A stretch of DNA of 64,000 bases from Aerobium sp039839275 (GTDB lineage Bacteria > Pseudomonadota > Alphaproteobacteria > Rhizobiales > Rhizobiaceae): contig NZ_JBDOQP010000001.1 of the NCBI RefSeq assembly GCF_039839275.1, positions 496,001-560,000 on the forward strand. Reading direction: 5' to 3'. The position numbers were made by a program, and so were the translations under genes. Numbering within the stretch: position 1 is the first letter of the stretch; the number at the start of each line of letters is the position of its first letter. Under the pieces are notes generated by a model. That model searched no databases and had not been told where the DNA came from. It worked only from the letters and a program-made list of their open reading frames with translations. This document shows positions 52,355 through 62,707 of this stretch, piece after piece.

Positions 52355-53554
52355 TCATGCCGGCGCGCGCATCTCCTTCATGCCCGGCAGCAGGATCGTC
52401 AACAGCCCCAGGAACGGCAGATACGAACACACCTTGTACACCCACTCGATTCCCTGGGTGTCGGCGAGCACACCCAGAACGGCGGCCGCGATACCGCCCA
52501 TGCCGAAGGCGAAGCCGAAGAAGATGCCGGCGATCATGCCGACGCGGCCGGGTACCAGTTCCTGTGCGAAGACAACGATCGCGGGAAATGCCGAAGCGAG
52601 AATGACGCCGATGATGAAGGAGAGCGCGCCGCTCCAGAAGAGATCGGCATAGGGCAGGGCCAACGTGAAGGGCAGGACACCGAGGATCGAGAACCAGATG
52701 ACGGTCCTGGAACCGACCCGGTCGCCAAGCGGGCCGCCGAGGACGGTGCCCAGCGCCATCGCGCCAAGGAATACGAACAGCATCATCTGCGAGTACTGCA
52801 CGCTGACGTCGAACTTCTCGATCAGGTAGAAGGTGTAATAGCTATGGATGCTGGCTGTGTAGATGTTCTTGGTGAAGACCAGCAGGGCCAGTACCACCAG
52901 CGCCAGCAGCACGCGGTTGCGCGGCAGCGTCACCACCGGCACGGCAGCGGTTCGCCCTGCATTCGCAGCCCGGTAGCGGCTGTACCAGTTGCCGACCTGC
53001 CAGAGGATGATCATGCCGACCAGAGCGATGAGCGAGAACCACGCGACGCTCGACTGGCCGCGCGGGACGACGATGAACGCCGCCAGAAGCGGCCCGATGG
53101 CGGTGCCGAAATTGCCACCTACCTGAAACAGCGACTGTGCAAGGCCGTAGCGCCCGCCGGACGCAAGACGCGCGACGCGGGAGGCTTCCGGATGGAAGAC
53201 CGCGGATCCGATGCCGATCAGGGCTGCGCCTGCAAGCAGTACCGGATAGCTCGTTGCATAGGCGAGCAGCAGCAGGCCGCACATGCTCGACGCCATGCCG
53301 AACGGCAGCGATTGCGGCATCGGCCTGCGATCGGTGTAGAGACCCACCACCGGCTGCAAGAGCGATGCGGTGACCTGGAAGGTCAGCGTCAGCAGTCCGA
53401 TCTGCCAGAAATCGAGGGAATAGTCCTCCTTCAGCATCGGATAGATCGCCGCGAGCAGCGACTGGAGCACGTCATTGAGCAGGTGGCAGAGCCCCGCCGC
53501 CAGGATCACCGGATATACGGTCGTCTGCACGATCGGGCGCGCCGTGCTTGTCAT
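52355..53554 (-). CDS. MFS transporter, fosmidomycin-resistance (Fsr)-like
   Basis: 399 residues with 12 predicted spans. Early ILAAGLCHLLNDVLQSLLAA and TFQVTASLLQPVVGLYTDRR match Fsr-type exporters; IGIGSAVFHPEASRVARLAS is a further family mark. Probably a drug or metabolite efflux pump of the inner membrane. The frame is open upstream to 53656, but the ATG at 53554 gives the expected N-terminus. A divergent AraC regulator likely controls it. Confidence 0.88.
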   Translation of the reverse strand: MTSTARPIVQTTVYPVILAAGLCHLLNDVLQSLLAAIYPMLKEDYSLDFWQIGLLTLTFQVTASLLQPVVGLYTDRRPMPQSLPFGMASSMCGLLLLAYATSYPVLLAGAALIGIGSAVFHPEASRVARLASGGRYGLAQSLFQVGGNFGTAIGPLLAAFIVVPRGQSSVAWFSLIALVGMIILWQVGNWYSRYRAANAGRTAAVPVVTLPRNRVLLALVVLALLVFTKNIYTASIHSYYTFYLIEKFDVSVQYSQMMLFVFLGAMALGTVLGGPLGDRVGSRTVIWFSILGVLPFTLALPYADLFWSGALSFIIGVILASAFPAIVVFAQELVPGRVGMIAGIFFGFAFGMGGIAAAVLGVLADTQGIEWVYKVCSYLPFLGLLTILLPGMKEMRAPA

Positions 53555-53672
53555 GTCGGTCAAGATGCGACTCCTCGGAACTTCGCCGCGATCAATACGC
53601 CGCTTGAGGTCGGCCGTCTTTCGTGGTTTGGTCGAATAACTTCGCGATTGGGCCAAGACGTGGGAGACTCTC

Positions 53673-54524
53673 GTGCAGCTTCACAGCCAGGGAGTGCAGG
53701 TCGGCAGTGTCGATGACATTCGCCGCCGTCTCGACCGGATCGAGGCAGCGCGGGGCGACGTCATCGCGGTGGCGAGCGATTATCCCGACGGCTTCCGTGT
53801 CAACGAGCACCGGCACAGCCGTGGACAATTGCTGCATGCCTTGTCGGGCGTGGTGATGATCTCGACCCGGGAGGGTCGATGGATGGTGCCGCCCGACCAT
53901 GCGATGTGGATTCCGGCTGGCGTCGACCACGCCGTGGAGATGCTCGGGCCGGTGCGGATGCGCTCGGCCTATGTGCTGCCGGGTTCGGCCGCCGGCCTGC
54001 CTGGCGGATTGCGCGTCCTTGCCATGAGTGACCTGATGCGCGGGCTGGTGGTGGAGGCGGTCGAGTTCGCCCTGGACGCGGCCGACGCGCGCTCGACCGC
54101 GATCATGCGCCTCATACTGCTGGAGATACCGAGGCTTGAGGAACGCCCGTTGACGTTGCCGTTTCCCGCCGATCCACGGCTTGCCCGATTGTGCCGGCGG
54201 TTCGTCGAGAAGCCGTCTTCACATGCTGGGATAGACGATTGGGCAGCGCGCGCGGGCATGAGCCGCCGGAGCTTCACACGTGCGTTTCAGCGCGAGACGG
54301 GCCTCAGCCTGTCCGTCTGGCGCCGGCAGGCGACGCTGTTCGCCGCCCTTCCGCGACTTGCCGAAGGTGCATCGGTCACCAATGTGGCGCTGGATCTCGG
54401 CTATGAGAGCGCGCCGGCCTTCACGACGATGTTCCGGCGCATGCTGGGCACGCCGCCGCGCAGCTACATGCGCCGGTCTGCAGCACGCGAGCCCTTCAAA
54501 AATGGAGAGAAGGCGACTATATAG
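53673..54524 (+). CDS. AraC-family transcriptional regulator
   Basis: 283 residues, GTG start. N-terminal cupin with HRHSRGQLLHALSGVVMIST and WIPAGVDHAVEM, then the double helix-turn-helix (WAARAGMSRRSFTRAFQRET, VALDLGYESAPAFTTMFRRM). The layout is that of NimR/YdeC-type regulators, which control a neighbouring efflux gene. Divergent from the Fsr-like MFS gene, the probable target. Confidence 0.9.
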   Translation: MQLHSQGVQVGSVDDIRRRLDRIEAARGDVIAVASDYPDGFRVNEHRHSRGQLLHALSGVVMISTREGRWMVPPDHAMWIPAGVDHAVEMLGPVRMRSAYVLPGSAAGLPGGLRVLAMSDLMRGLVVEAVEFALDAADARSTAIMRLILLEIPRLEERPLTLPFPADPRLARLCRRFVEKPSSHAGIDDWAARAGMSRRSFTRAFQRETGLSLSVWRRQATLFAALPRLAEGASVTNVALDLGYESAPAFTTMFRRMLGTPPRSYMRRSAAREPFKNGEKATI

Positions 54525-54610
54525 CGCTCGAAGCAAACAAGGAGTGACACCGATGATCGATGCAGGACGCGCAATCTTCGCCCGTTTCGCATCTACAGTC
54601 GCGGTGTCGC

Positions 54611-56188
54611 ATGCCCTTTCTTTCTGTCCACGGCCTTTCGTTCCAGCTTCCTGACGGCCGCACTCTCTTTCACGATATCGATCTTTCCTTCGGACCCGAA
54701 CTGACCGGCCTCGTCGGCCGAAATGGCGTTGGCAAGTCGTGCCTGCTCTCGATTCTTGCCGGGCTGGCACAGCCGACAGCCGGCGGGATCAGCGGGTCTG
54801 GCCGCGTTGCGCTGCTGCGGCAGATGGCCGACGTGTCGCCGACCGACACCGTCGCAGACCTGTTCGGCGCGGCGGCCGCCCTTGATCTTCTGGCACGCAT
54901 CGAGGCGGGTCGGGCCAGCGTCGAGGAGATGGGCGAGGCGGATTGGACGCTCGACTCCCGCATCGACAAGGCATTGTCCGACGTCGGTCTGTCAGGGACC
55001 ACGCCACGTCGTCTTCTGACCAGCCTGAGCGGAGGCCAGCGCACGCGCGCGGCGCTGGCGGCGCTCGGCTTCGACGAGCCCGACATTCTCCTTCTCGACG
55101 AGCCGACAAACAATCTCGATCGTGAAGGGCGGGCCATGGTGCATGGCTTCCTTGAGCGGTGGAAGGGCGGCGCGGTCGTCGTCAGCCATGATCGCGAATT
55201 GCTCAACCGGATGGACCGCATTGTCGAACTCTCGACGCTTGGCGCCCGCGTCTATGGCGGCGGCTACGATGCCTACCGGCAGCAGCGCGATGCGGAACTG
55301 GCATCCGCCGAGGCTGCGCTCGATGCCGCCGAGCGGCAGGCACGGCAGGTCGCCCGCGCCGCGCAACAGGCGCGCGAGCGACAGGAAAAGCGCGATTCGG
55401 CTGGACGTAAGGCCCGGGCAAGCAGTTCAGACCCGAAGATATTGCTCGACGCCAAACAGCAGCGGGCGGAAGCAACGGCCGCGCGCGGCAGCAGGCTCGC
55501 GTCGCGGCTCGAGGCCGATGCGCGGGACCGGATCGAACAGAGCCGCCAAGCAATCGAACGCAGGACGCCGTTCACCGCCGGCATCGGTGACAGCGACGTG
55601 CCGCGCGGCAAGCTGATGCTGGAATCACGAGGCCTCGTCATAGGGTTCAAAGCCGACGCACCGCTCAAAACCCTCGATCTGGGCATCTACGGCCCCGAAC
55701 GCGTCGCGATAGTTGGCCCGAACGGCTCCGGCAAGTCGACGCTTCTCAAGACGATTGCCGGTCAATTGGCGCCGCTGGCGGGTTCGCTGCGGGTCGAGGC
55801 CAGCCTGGCCTATTTTGACCAGCATGTCGGCCTGCTGGAGGAAGACGCGTCGATCCTCGACAACTATCGCCGCATCAATCGCGGCGCGAGCGAGTTTCAG
55901 TGCCGATCCGCGCTGGCTCGTTACGCGTTTCGGGCTGACGCCGCCTTGCAGCGTGTCGGCACCTTGTCAGGCGGGGAGCGGTTGCGGGCGGGCCTGGCAT
56001 GCGTTGCTGCAGGGGAGCGACCGCCTGAAATGCTGATACTCGACGAACCGACCAATCACCTCGATCTCGATTCGATCGCGGAAGTGGAAGCCGGGCTCAA
56101 CGATTTCGGCGGCGCACTGCTCGTCGTCAGCCATGACGAAACGTTCCTCGAAGCCATCGGGATCGAGCGTCGCGTCCGTCTTGGCTAG
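54611..56188 (+). CDS. ABC-F family ATPase
   Basis: 525 residues, two ATPase domains and no membrane spans. First Walker A GRNGVGKSC and signature LSGGQRTR; second GPNGSGKST and LSGGERLR. A basic, Gln/Arg-rich linker between them (AAQQARERQEKRDSAGRKAR) is the ribosome-contacting helix pair of ABC-F proteins. They act on stalled ribosomes or protect against ribosome-binding antibiotics; which applies here is not clear. The start at 54611 follows from the family N-terminus MPFLSVHGLSF. Confidence 0.9.
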   Translation: MPFLSVHGLSFQLPDGRTLFHDIDLSFGPELTGLVGRNGVGKSCLLSILAGLAQPTAGGISGSGRVALLRQMADVSPTDTVADLFGAAAALDLLARIEAGRASVEEMGEADWTLDSRIDKALSDVGLSGTTPRRLLTSLSGGQRTRAALAALGFDEPDILLLDEPTNNLDREGRAMVHGFLERWKGGAVVVSHDRELLNRMDRIVELSTLGARVYGGGYDAYRQQRDAELASAEAALDAAERQARQVARAAQQARERQEKRDSAGRKARASSSDPKILLDAKQQRAEATAARGSRLASRLEADARDRIEQSRQAIERRTPFTAGIGDSDVPRGKLMLESRGLVIGFKADAPLKTLDLGIYGPERVAIVGPNGSGKSTLLKTIAGQLAPLAGSLRVEASLAYFDQHVGLLEEDASILDNYRRINRGASEFQCRSALARYAFRADAALQRVGTLSGGERLRAGLACVAAGERPPEMLILDEPTNHLDLDSIAEVEAGLNDFGGALLVVSHDETFLEAIGIERRVRLG

Positions 56189-56190
56189 TC

Positions 56191-57123
<933 letters not shown>

Positions 57124-57245
57124 GAAATTTCCCCGGCGACGGATATGAGCGGGCTTTTAGCGGTGTAGGCTCGTATTGCAAGTGCGAACGGGTCGATTCC
57201 GCTTTCTATTCCAAAGATTCGGTTGCCGGCGTATCGATCCGGCAT

Positions 57246-57833
57246 CTACCCTTGCCCGGAAACGAGCCATGCCGCGAGCTGGTCGACGGTCTGGTCGGCG
57301 ATCGCTTCCATCGTCTGCGGCCCGACATCCGCCCAGCCGCCGGTGTTGGATGGCGACTTTGCCTGACCCTGGATTCGATGGATGCGGTTTCCCGCGCCAT
57401 CCACCACGTCCCAGACATAGATGACGGTGGTCTCGCCATTGTCGGAAATCGCAGAAAAATAGCCTTTCATGACGTGGGTGGCAGACGCGTCGCCGGCGCC
57501 GACAAGGCTTATCCCCCGCGCGCTCGCCCGTGCCGCGAGGCGCGCGGCGAGCGGTTGCGAAGCTTCCGCCGTCGCGCCGATGACGGGGGCAAACTGCACC
57601 TTCGCGTCGGTGCTGATCGCCGCGACCTGCTGCGAGCCGGCAGCGGCACCGTCGGCGGAGGGAGGCGGAAACTGCGCCTGGGGCAGGGGATCCGCGGGGG
57701 AGGGGCTGAGAAGTGCCGTGGGTTCGAGCACATTGCCCGTGTTGGAGCAGGCTGACAGCACGACAGCCGCCGCCAAAAAGACGGGAGCCGTCATGGCGGG
57801 ACGCATCGCCAAAAAGCGCGGCCTGGCATTCAT
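57246..57833 (-). CDS. Putative lipoprotein, function unknown
   Basis: 195 residues. Lipoprotein signal with hydrophobic core and lipobox VVLSAC before a Ser/Thr/Pro-rich linker (NTGNVLEPTALLSPSPADPL). The mature part resembles a small soluble domain (ATHVMKGYFSAISDNGETTV, VWDVVDGAGNRIHRIQGQ) seen in rhizobial lipoproteins. GGAG lies nine bases before the ATG at 57833. Lies between prs and the M24-like gene on the same strand. Confidence 0.8.
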   Translation of the reverse strand: MNARPRFLAMRPAMTAPVFLAAAVVLSACSNTGNVLEPTALLSPSPADPLPQAQFPPPSADGAAAGSQQVAAISTDAKVQFAPVIGATAEASQPLAARLAARASARGISLVGAGDASATHVMKGYFSAISDNGETTVIYVWDVVDGAGNRIHRIQGQAKSPSNTGGWADVGPQTMEAIADQTVDQLAAWLVSGQG

Positions 57834-57915
57834 CTTACAAGTCTCCTGCGCGGAGTGTCGGAGCGGGCAGCCGCTCCGTCCAGTCATGCACCGGGGTCAT
57901 CCAGCCATAATGGAA

Positions 57916-59067
57916 TCACTGGACGATCAAGTCGAGACCATGACGCGAAAGCGGACGCGGGTCACTCTCCGTCGTCAGATATGTGCGGCCAAGCGTCATG
58001 GCAGTCTCGTTGTCGGAATCCATGATGATCATGTGCGCGAACAGGGTCATGTCCGGCGCGATCGGCTCGGGATTTCCTGCGTAGAACATCTGCGCTTCCA
58101 TCCAGGACGGCGTGAAGCGAGCGCCAACCGAATATCCGCACGCGTTGAGACGATGGCGGGTGAGCCCGTGCGCTTCCATCACCTTTGCGTGCGCATCGAA
58201 AACGTCGCCGAACGTCTTGCCCGGCACCATCACCTTTTCGACCGCCGTCAGCGCGTCCTTCGCCGCTTCGAACAGCTCCTGGTGGCGCCGCGACGCCTTG
58301 CCGGTCAGAACAGTGCGCATCATCGGCACATGGTAGTGGTTGAAGACCCCCGACCATTCGAGCGTGAGTTGGTCGTTCTTGTTGAGCTTGCGCCTTCCCG
58401 ACTTGTAGCGGCACAGAAGCGCATCGGCGCCGGAGCCGATGATGAACTCGTTTGCGGGATAGTCGCCGCCGCCGGCGAAGATGGCTCCTTGCATGGCGGC
58501 CAGGATGGCGCCTTCATCACCGCCCTGCTTGATGAGCGGCAAAGCGGCTTCGAGCGCGTCGTCGGAAAGTGCGGCGGCCTTCTCGACCTTGACGATTTCG
58601 GCCGAGCTCTTGAGCAGGCGCAGCCGCGAGATGATTTCGGATGCATCCTCCGTGGTCGCAAACGTCTTCATCTCCTCGTCGAGGAGCCGGGTGTTGCGGC
58701 CGGTGAGCCCGTGGGTGTTGTATTCTACGCCGATCCGGCATCCCAGAAGGTCGAGCTCGTTGAGAAGGTTGCGCAACTCGACGGCGGGATTGGCGCCGTC
58801 GCGGTCCGTCCAGACGACGACATTTTCGAGGATCGAGGTGTGGCGGGCCTGACGCAGGTCGGCCGAACGCGTCATCAGCACCATCGAGCCGTCGGCCTTC
58901 ACGACCAGACACTGGAAGAAGCAGAAGCCGAAGGTGTCGTAGCCCGTCAGCCAGTACATGCTCTCCTGGGCAAACAGCAGCATCGCGTCCAGCTTGCGCT
59001 CGGCCATCTCGATGATGAGACGATCACGTCGCGCGTCGAATTCAGTCTTGTCGAAGTGAAGCGCCAT
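57916..59067 (-). CDS. M24 (pita-bread) family protein with degenerate metal site
   Basis: 383 residues, creatinase/aminopeptidase-P layout: N-terminal domain with WLTGYDTFGFCFFQCLVV, C-terminal pita-bread domain with LIKQGGDEGAILAAMQ and EFIIGSGADALLCRYKSGRR. The usual metal ligands are missing. The D-x-G...D block reads TLEWSGVFNHYHVPMMRT, the GHGxG histidine block reads CGYSVGARF, and the glutamate block reads LFAHMIIMDSDNE. It is therefore likely a metal-independent hydrolase of the creatinase type or inactive. It overlaps pgeF by one base. Confidence 0.85.
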   Translation of the reverse strand: MALHFDKTEFDARRDRLIIEMAERKLDAMLLFAQESMYWLTGYDTFGFCFFQCLVVKADGSMVLMTRSADLRQARHTSILENVVVWTDRDGANPAVELRNLLNELDLLGCRIGVEYNTHGLTGRNTRLLDEEMKTFATTEDASEIISRLRLLKSSAEIVKVEKAAALSDDALEAALPLIKQGGDEGAILAAMQGAIFAGGGDYPANEFIIGSGADALLCRYKSGRRKLNKNDQLTLEWSGVFNHYHVPMMRTVLTGKASRRHQELFEAAKDALTAVEKVMVPGKTFGDVFDAHAKVMEAHGLTRHRLNACGYSVGARFTPSWMEAQMFYAGNPEPIAPDMTLFAHMIIMDSDNETAMTLGRTYLTTESDPRPLSRHGLDLIVQ

Positions 59068-59861
59068 CAGCGGTCCTCCAGAGCGATCGCCGATATCTGG
59101 CGTCCATAGTCGGGTTCCCCCCGGTGCGTCGCGCGCCGGTAGGAATAGAAATCATCTTCGTCCGCATAGGTGCAGCGATCGACCATCTCCGCCGTCACTC
59201 CCGCACGATTCAGTCGCGCGACTGTATAGCGGTTCAGGTCGAACATCGCATGCCCCGCGTTCTGCGAAGGGTGAAAATAGATGTCGTTGGTGGCGTCCGT
59301 CGCGATGAATCGCTCGACGAACTCCGGGCCGACTTCGTAATTGCGCACACTGATCGATGGCCCGAGCACGGCAACGATGCGATCCCGGCGCGCGCCAAGG
59401 CCCTCCATGGCCTCGATCGTGGCCTCCAGAACGCCCGTTAGCGCGCCTTTCCAGCCCGCATGCGCGGCACCGACCACGCCGGCTTGCGCATCCGCATAAA
59501 GCACCGGCCCGCAGTCCGCCGCCAGGACGCCGAGCGCAATTCCCGGCCGATCCGTTACCATCGCGTCGGCCTTGGGACGTTCGCCCTCGAAGGGCTCGCG
59601 CACGACAAGCGCATCGGGTGAGTGGACCTGGTAAAGGGTCAGCAGGCCGGTCGGAGCGACACCCATCCAGTCAGCGATGCGGCTTCGATTTTCCGCCACG
59701 TTGGCGGCCTCGTCGCGCGAGCCGACGCCAGCGTTCAAGCCACGGTAAATCCCGGAGGATACGCCGCCGGCACGGGTAAAGAAGCCATGCTTTACCCCGT
59801 TCTCCGCGAATCGCTCCAGCCCCGGAGACCGGATCGGATCCGGCCGAACAGTTTCGAGCAT
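59067..59861 (-). CDS. pgeF: Peptidoglycan editing factor (multicopper polyphenol oxidase fold)
   Basis: 264 residues. Family motifs GFFTRAGGVSSGIY, the Zn ligands in LYQVHS, AADCGPVLY and AAHAGWKGAL, and the C-terminal RCTYADEDDFYSYRRATHRG. PgeF removes L-Ser-containing precursors or acts as a purine nucleosidase; both are reported for the family. Lies between the MidA-type methyltransferase and the M24-like gene in one leftward run. Confidence 0.93.
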   Translation of the reverse strand: MLETVRPDPIRSPGLERFAENGVKHGFFTRAGGVSSGIYRGLNAGVGSRDEAANVAENRSRIADWMGVAPTGLLTLYQVHSPDALVVREPFEGERPKADAMVTDRPGIALGVLAADCGPVLYADAQAGVVGAAHAGWKGALTGVLEATIEAMEGLGARRDRIVAVLGPSISVRNYEVGPEFVERFIATDATNDIYFHPSQNAGHAMFDLNRYTVARLNRAGVTAEMVDRCTYADEDDFYSYRRATHRGEPDYGRQISAIALEDR

Positions 59862-59963
59862 ATGCCGCCTTTTCCCTCATGGCCGCCCGCCTTCACGGGT
59901 GTTGCGCCTTCTTCTCGAAGCGGCCTGTTGCGCGCGGATCGTGCGGCAGCGGAGGGGCAAAAG

Positions 59964-61052
59964 TCAATCCGTTGCGTCGAATGGCGGCAGTGCGACCCCC
60001 TTGCGGGTTACCGCCATCACCTTGAACAGCGTCCCCATCTGGTCGGGGCCGGCGAGGCGCTCGACCTCGCTGCGCAGACGGGTCTGCACGGCGTCATCGG
60101 CATTCGCGCCAAGCGCACCGGCACGCTGGAGAAGTCCCATGCCGACGAGAAATTCGCCCTGCGTCGACAGATGCACATCGAGGCCGTGGCCGCGCGCTGT
60201 ATCCGCAAGCGAGGCGAAGTCGACATGTGAGGTCAGGTCCGCCTTGCCGGGCTCGTCGAACACGCCGGCATAGTCGTGGCCACGCATGGCCTGCAGGGTG
60301 TCGCCCGTTCCGGGCTCCAGATGTCCATAATCGATGAACAGCGCGGCGCCGCCGTGGCTTGCCACACGCGCCGCGATGGCGTCCATGATCGCCGTGCGTG
60401 CGGGGGCAGCCTCGAAAATCGTTCCCAGCGGCGCTTCTTGCGCGAACGGCGGCAGCACCGCCGGGTCAAGCCCGGCCATGCCGACGGCAAAGCCCAGTTC
60501 GCCATCTTCGCCGAGCGTCACCATGCGCTCGCGCCACCCGGCCTCGGTCCGGACGAACTGGCGGACCGGCACGGCGTCGAACAATTCGTTGCCGATGATG
60601 ATAAGGGGAACGGAGGGAAGGCTATCGACGTCGGTGTACCAGGTGGGCTTGGCCTTGCCCGAGGCCAGTTTAGCCCGCTGTATCTCGGCCAGCCTCGGAC
60701 TGGTCTCGATCAGCGCGACACGCGACAGGATCACGAAGGCCGGGTCCAACTGATTCATAGTGCGAAGCATGTCCGCCATGAGCGTCCCGCGACCGGGCCC
60801 GATCTCCGCGAGCATCGTCGGTACCGGGCGCCCGTTGGCCTCCCATGCCGACAGGGCCCATACGGCCAGGAGTTCCCCGAACATCTGGCTGATCTCTGGC
60901 GCGGTTATGAAGTCGCCCTGCGTGCCGAACGGCTCGCGGGTTGAGTAGTAGCCAGCTTCGGGATCGAACAGGCACATCGCCATGTAGTCGGAGACCGAGA
61001 TCGGCCCGCTTGACGCGATCAGTCGCCCGATCCTGTCCTTGAGGGTGTTCAT
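59964..61052 (-). CDS. SAM-dependent methyltransferase, MidA/NDUFAF7 family
   Basis: 362 residues. Family start (SDYMAMCLFDPEAGYYSTRE, GDFITAPEISQMFGELLAVW) and SAM site LAEIGPGRGTLMADMLR. The eukaryotic homologue NDUFAF7 dimethylates an arginine of complex I subunit NDUFS2; the bacterial role is presumably similar but is inference. It starts in a 4-base overlap with lgt. Confidence 0.92.
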   Translation of the reverse strand: MNTLKDRIGRLIASSGPISVSDYMAMCLFDPEAGYYSTREPFGTQGDFITAPEISQMFGELLAVWALSAWEANGRPVPTMLAEIGPGRGTLMADMLRTMNQLDPAFVILSRVALIETSPRLAEIQRAKLASGKAKPTWYTDVDSLPSVPLIIIGNELFDAVPVRQFVRTEAGWRERMVTLGEDGELGFAVGMAGLDPAVLPPFAQEAPLGTIFEAAPARTAIMDAIAARVASHGGAALFIDYGHLEPGTGDTLQAMRGHDYAGVFDEPGKADLTSHVDFASLADTARGHGLDVHLSTQGEFLVGMGLLQRAGALGANADDAVQTRLRSEVERLAGPDQMGTLFKVMAVTRKGVALPPFDATD

Positions 61053-61891
61053 CGCGCGGCGGGCGCTGCTCGCCTTGCACGCGCCATCGCCCAGACGCCG
61101 ATGATCACCATCGGCGTCGAAAGCACCATGCCCATCGTCAGCCAGCCGCCGAGCAGGTAGCCCAACTGCGCGTCGGGCTCGCGGAAGAACTCGACGAAGA
61201 TGCGCGATGCGCCATAGCCGGTCACCATGGCCCCGGCCACGAAGCCGGGCTGCTTCAGCTTGAGCGCCGAATGCGTCAGCAGGCGCAGCACGATGAACAG
61301 GACCAGTCCTTCGAGCAGCGCTTCATAAAGCTGGCTGGGATGTCGTGGCTCGGGCCCGCCATTGGGAAAGACGAATGACCATGGCAGGTCGGCAGGTCGG
61401 CCCCAGAGTTCGGAGTTGATGAAATTGGTCAGCCTCACGAGGCCGAATCCGACGGGCACGCCTGCGGCGATGACGTCGAACAGGCTCCAGACGCTGAAGC
61501 CCCGGCGCCTGGCGAACAGGATCATTGCCACCGTCACGCCCGTCAGCCCGCCGTGAAATGACATGCCGCCCTGCCAGACGGCGAAGATGGCTGCCGGATT
61601 GTCCAGGTAGCGCGCCAGATCGTAGAACAGGATGTATCCGATGCGCCCGCCCAGCACGACGCCGGCTGCCGCCCAGATCAGGAAATCGTCGATGTCGACG
61701 GGTGTGATCGGCGATCCGCCGGGAGCCCACAGCCGGTCATTCTCGACGAGGCGGCGTGCGTACCACCATGCGAACAGGATACCGACGACGTAGCCGAGGC
61801 CGTACCAATGGACTGCGAGGGGGCCCAGACGCAGGGCGACCGGATCGATCTGCGGAAAGGATAAGGCGGCCAGCGGCAGGAGAAATTCGGT
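61049..61891 (-). CDS. lgt: Prolipoprotein diacylglyceryl transferase
   Basis: 280 residues, seven membrane spans. Attaches diacylglycerol from phosphatidylglycerol to the lipobox cysteine of prolipoproteins. Motifs GGRIGYILFYD, MSFHGGLTGV, RLTNFINSELWGRP, RHPSQLYEALLEG and ASRIFVEFFREPD. The GTG at 61891 with GGAAGG 6 bases upstream is preferred over the ATG 14 codons earlier. First gene of the leftward lgt-MidA-pgeF run. Confidence 0.95.
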   Translation of the reverse strand, partial: TEFLLPLAALSFPQIDPVALRLGPLAVHWYGLGYVVGILFAWWYARRLVENDRLWAPGGSPITPVDIDDFLIWAAAGVVLGGRIGYILFYDLARYLDNPAAIFAVWQGGMSFHGGLTGVTVAMILFARRRGFSVWSLFDVIAAGVPVGFGLVRLTNFINSELWGRPADLPWSFVFPNGGPEPRHPSQLYEALLEGLVLFIVLRLLTHSALKLKQPGFVAGAMVTGYGASRIFVEFFREPDAQLGYLLGGWLTMGMVLSTPMVIIGVWAMARARRAAPAAR

Positions 61892-62056
61892 CACGGCTGG
61901 CCTTCCATTCGCCCATTTGCGGTTCGCGACCATATGAGCGCAGGTACATGCGAGGTCAAGGCGTGCGGCGTCCGGGTCACCGCGACCTCCGCCTTGCCTT
62001 GCATTCGGCGCGGGAGGCCATTACTTCCGACTGAAGACACTCAACGAGGCAGCGCC

Positions 62057-62365
62057 ATGTCTAACGGACCGAACCGCATTCTCGACGAATTCGCCAAGCT
62101 GATGACCGATGCCGCTGGTGCCGCGCAGGGTGTGCGGCGCGAAGTGGAGACGGCGTTTCGCGGTCAGGCCGAGCGCGTGCTGAATTCCATGGACATCGTC
62201 CAGCGCGAGGAGTTCGAGGCGGTGCGCGAAATGGCGCTGAAGGCGCGGGCCGAAAACGAGAAGCTTGCCGCTCGCATTGCCGAACTGGAAGCGCAACTGG
62301 GCGCTGCGGCCTCGCCGTCGCCGGAAACGACGTCCGCGAAGCCGCGCACGAAAAAAAATCCGTAA
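62057..62365 (+). CDS. ubiK: Ubiquinone biosynthesis accessory factor UbiK
   Basis: 102 residues, BMFP/UbiK coiled-coil protein that helps assemble the ubiquinone-synthesis complex. Pattern RILDEFAKLMTDAAGAAQGV, then QREEFEAVREMALKARAENE and a leucine-rich coiled coil (LAARIAELEAQLG), with a Lys-rich tail. GAGGCAG precedes the ATG at 62057; the frame is open upstream but overlaps the lgt promoter. Confidence 0.88.
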   Translation: MSNGPNRILDEFAKLMTDAAGAAQGVRREVETAFRGQAERVLNSMDIVQREEFEAVREMALKARAENEKLAARIAELEAQLGAAASPSPETTSAKPRTKKNP

Positions 62366-62707
62366 AGCTTCGCTTAACTTTTCCACATGGCGCGACCGTG
62401 AAAAAACGCTTGCGCGAGAGTCGCTTAGACTCCGGCCATGAATCGAGCCGGCTTGCTCTATCCACACCGCATTGGGCTGGTGCCTCAAAAAGGGGCTGTT
62501 CACGCGACTCTGCATCAATACACTGAATTTGTTGCATGATTCGGGACGTGATTTGGGGTCCTTCATGCGTCGGGTGGTGGGGCCCGGCAGAGCCTAGTAT
62601 GCGTTGCTCGCCAGCCTTCCTTCCTCAGTAGCTGTTTCTCGTACCGCGTGCACCTCAACCTGGCGTGCGCGAGCGCCTCCTCTTGACCTACGGGAAGAGA
62701 TTTCTTG
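62366..62707 (+). promoter_or_regulatory. Intergenic region with a cluster of five GANTC sites
   Basis: 342 bases without a convincing gene. GANTC (CcrM methylation) sites occur at 62418-62422, 62428-62432, 62440-62444, 62506-62510 and 62538-62542. The first two form GAGTC-GCTTA-GACTC, an inverted repeat. A ribosome site GGAAGAGA precedes the ybjN start. Confidence 0.45.
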
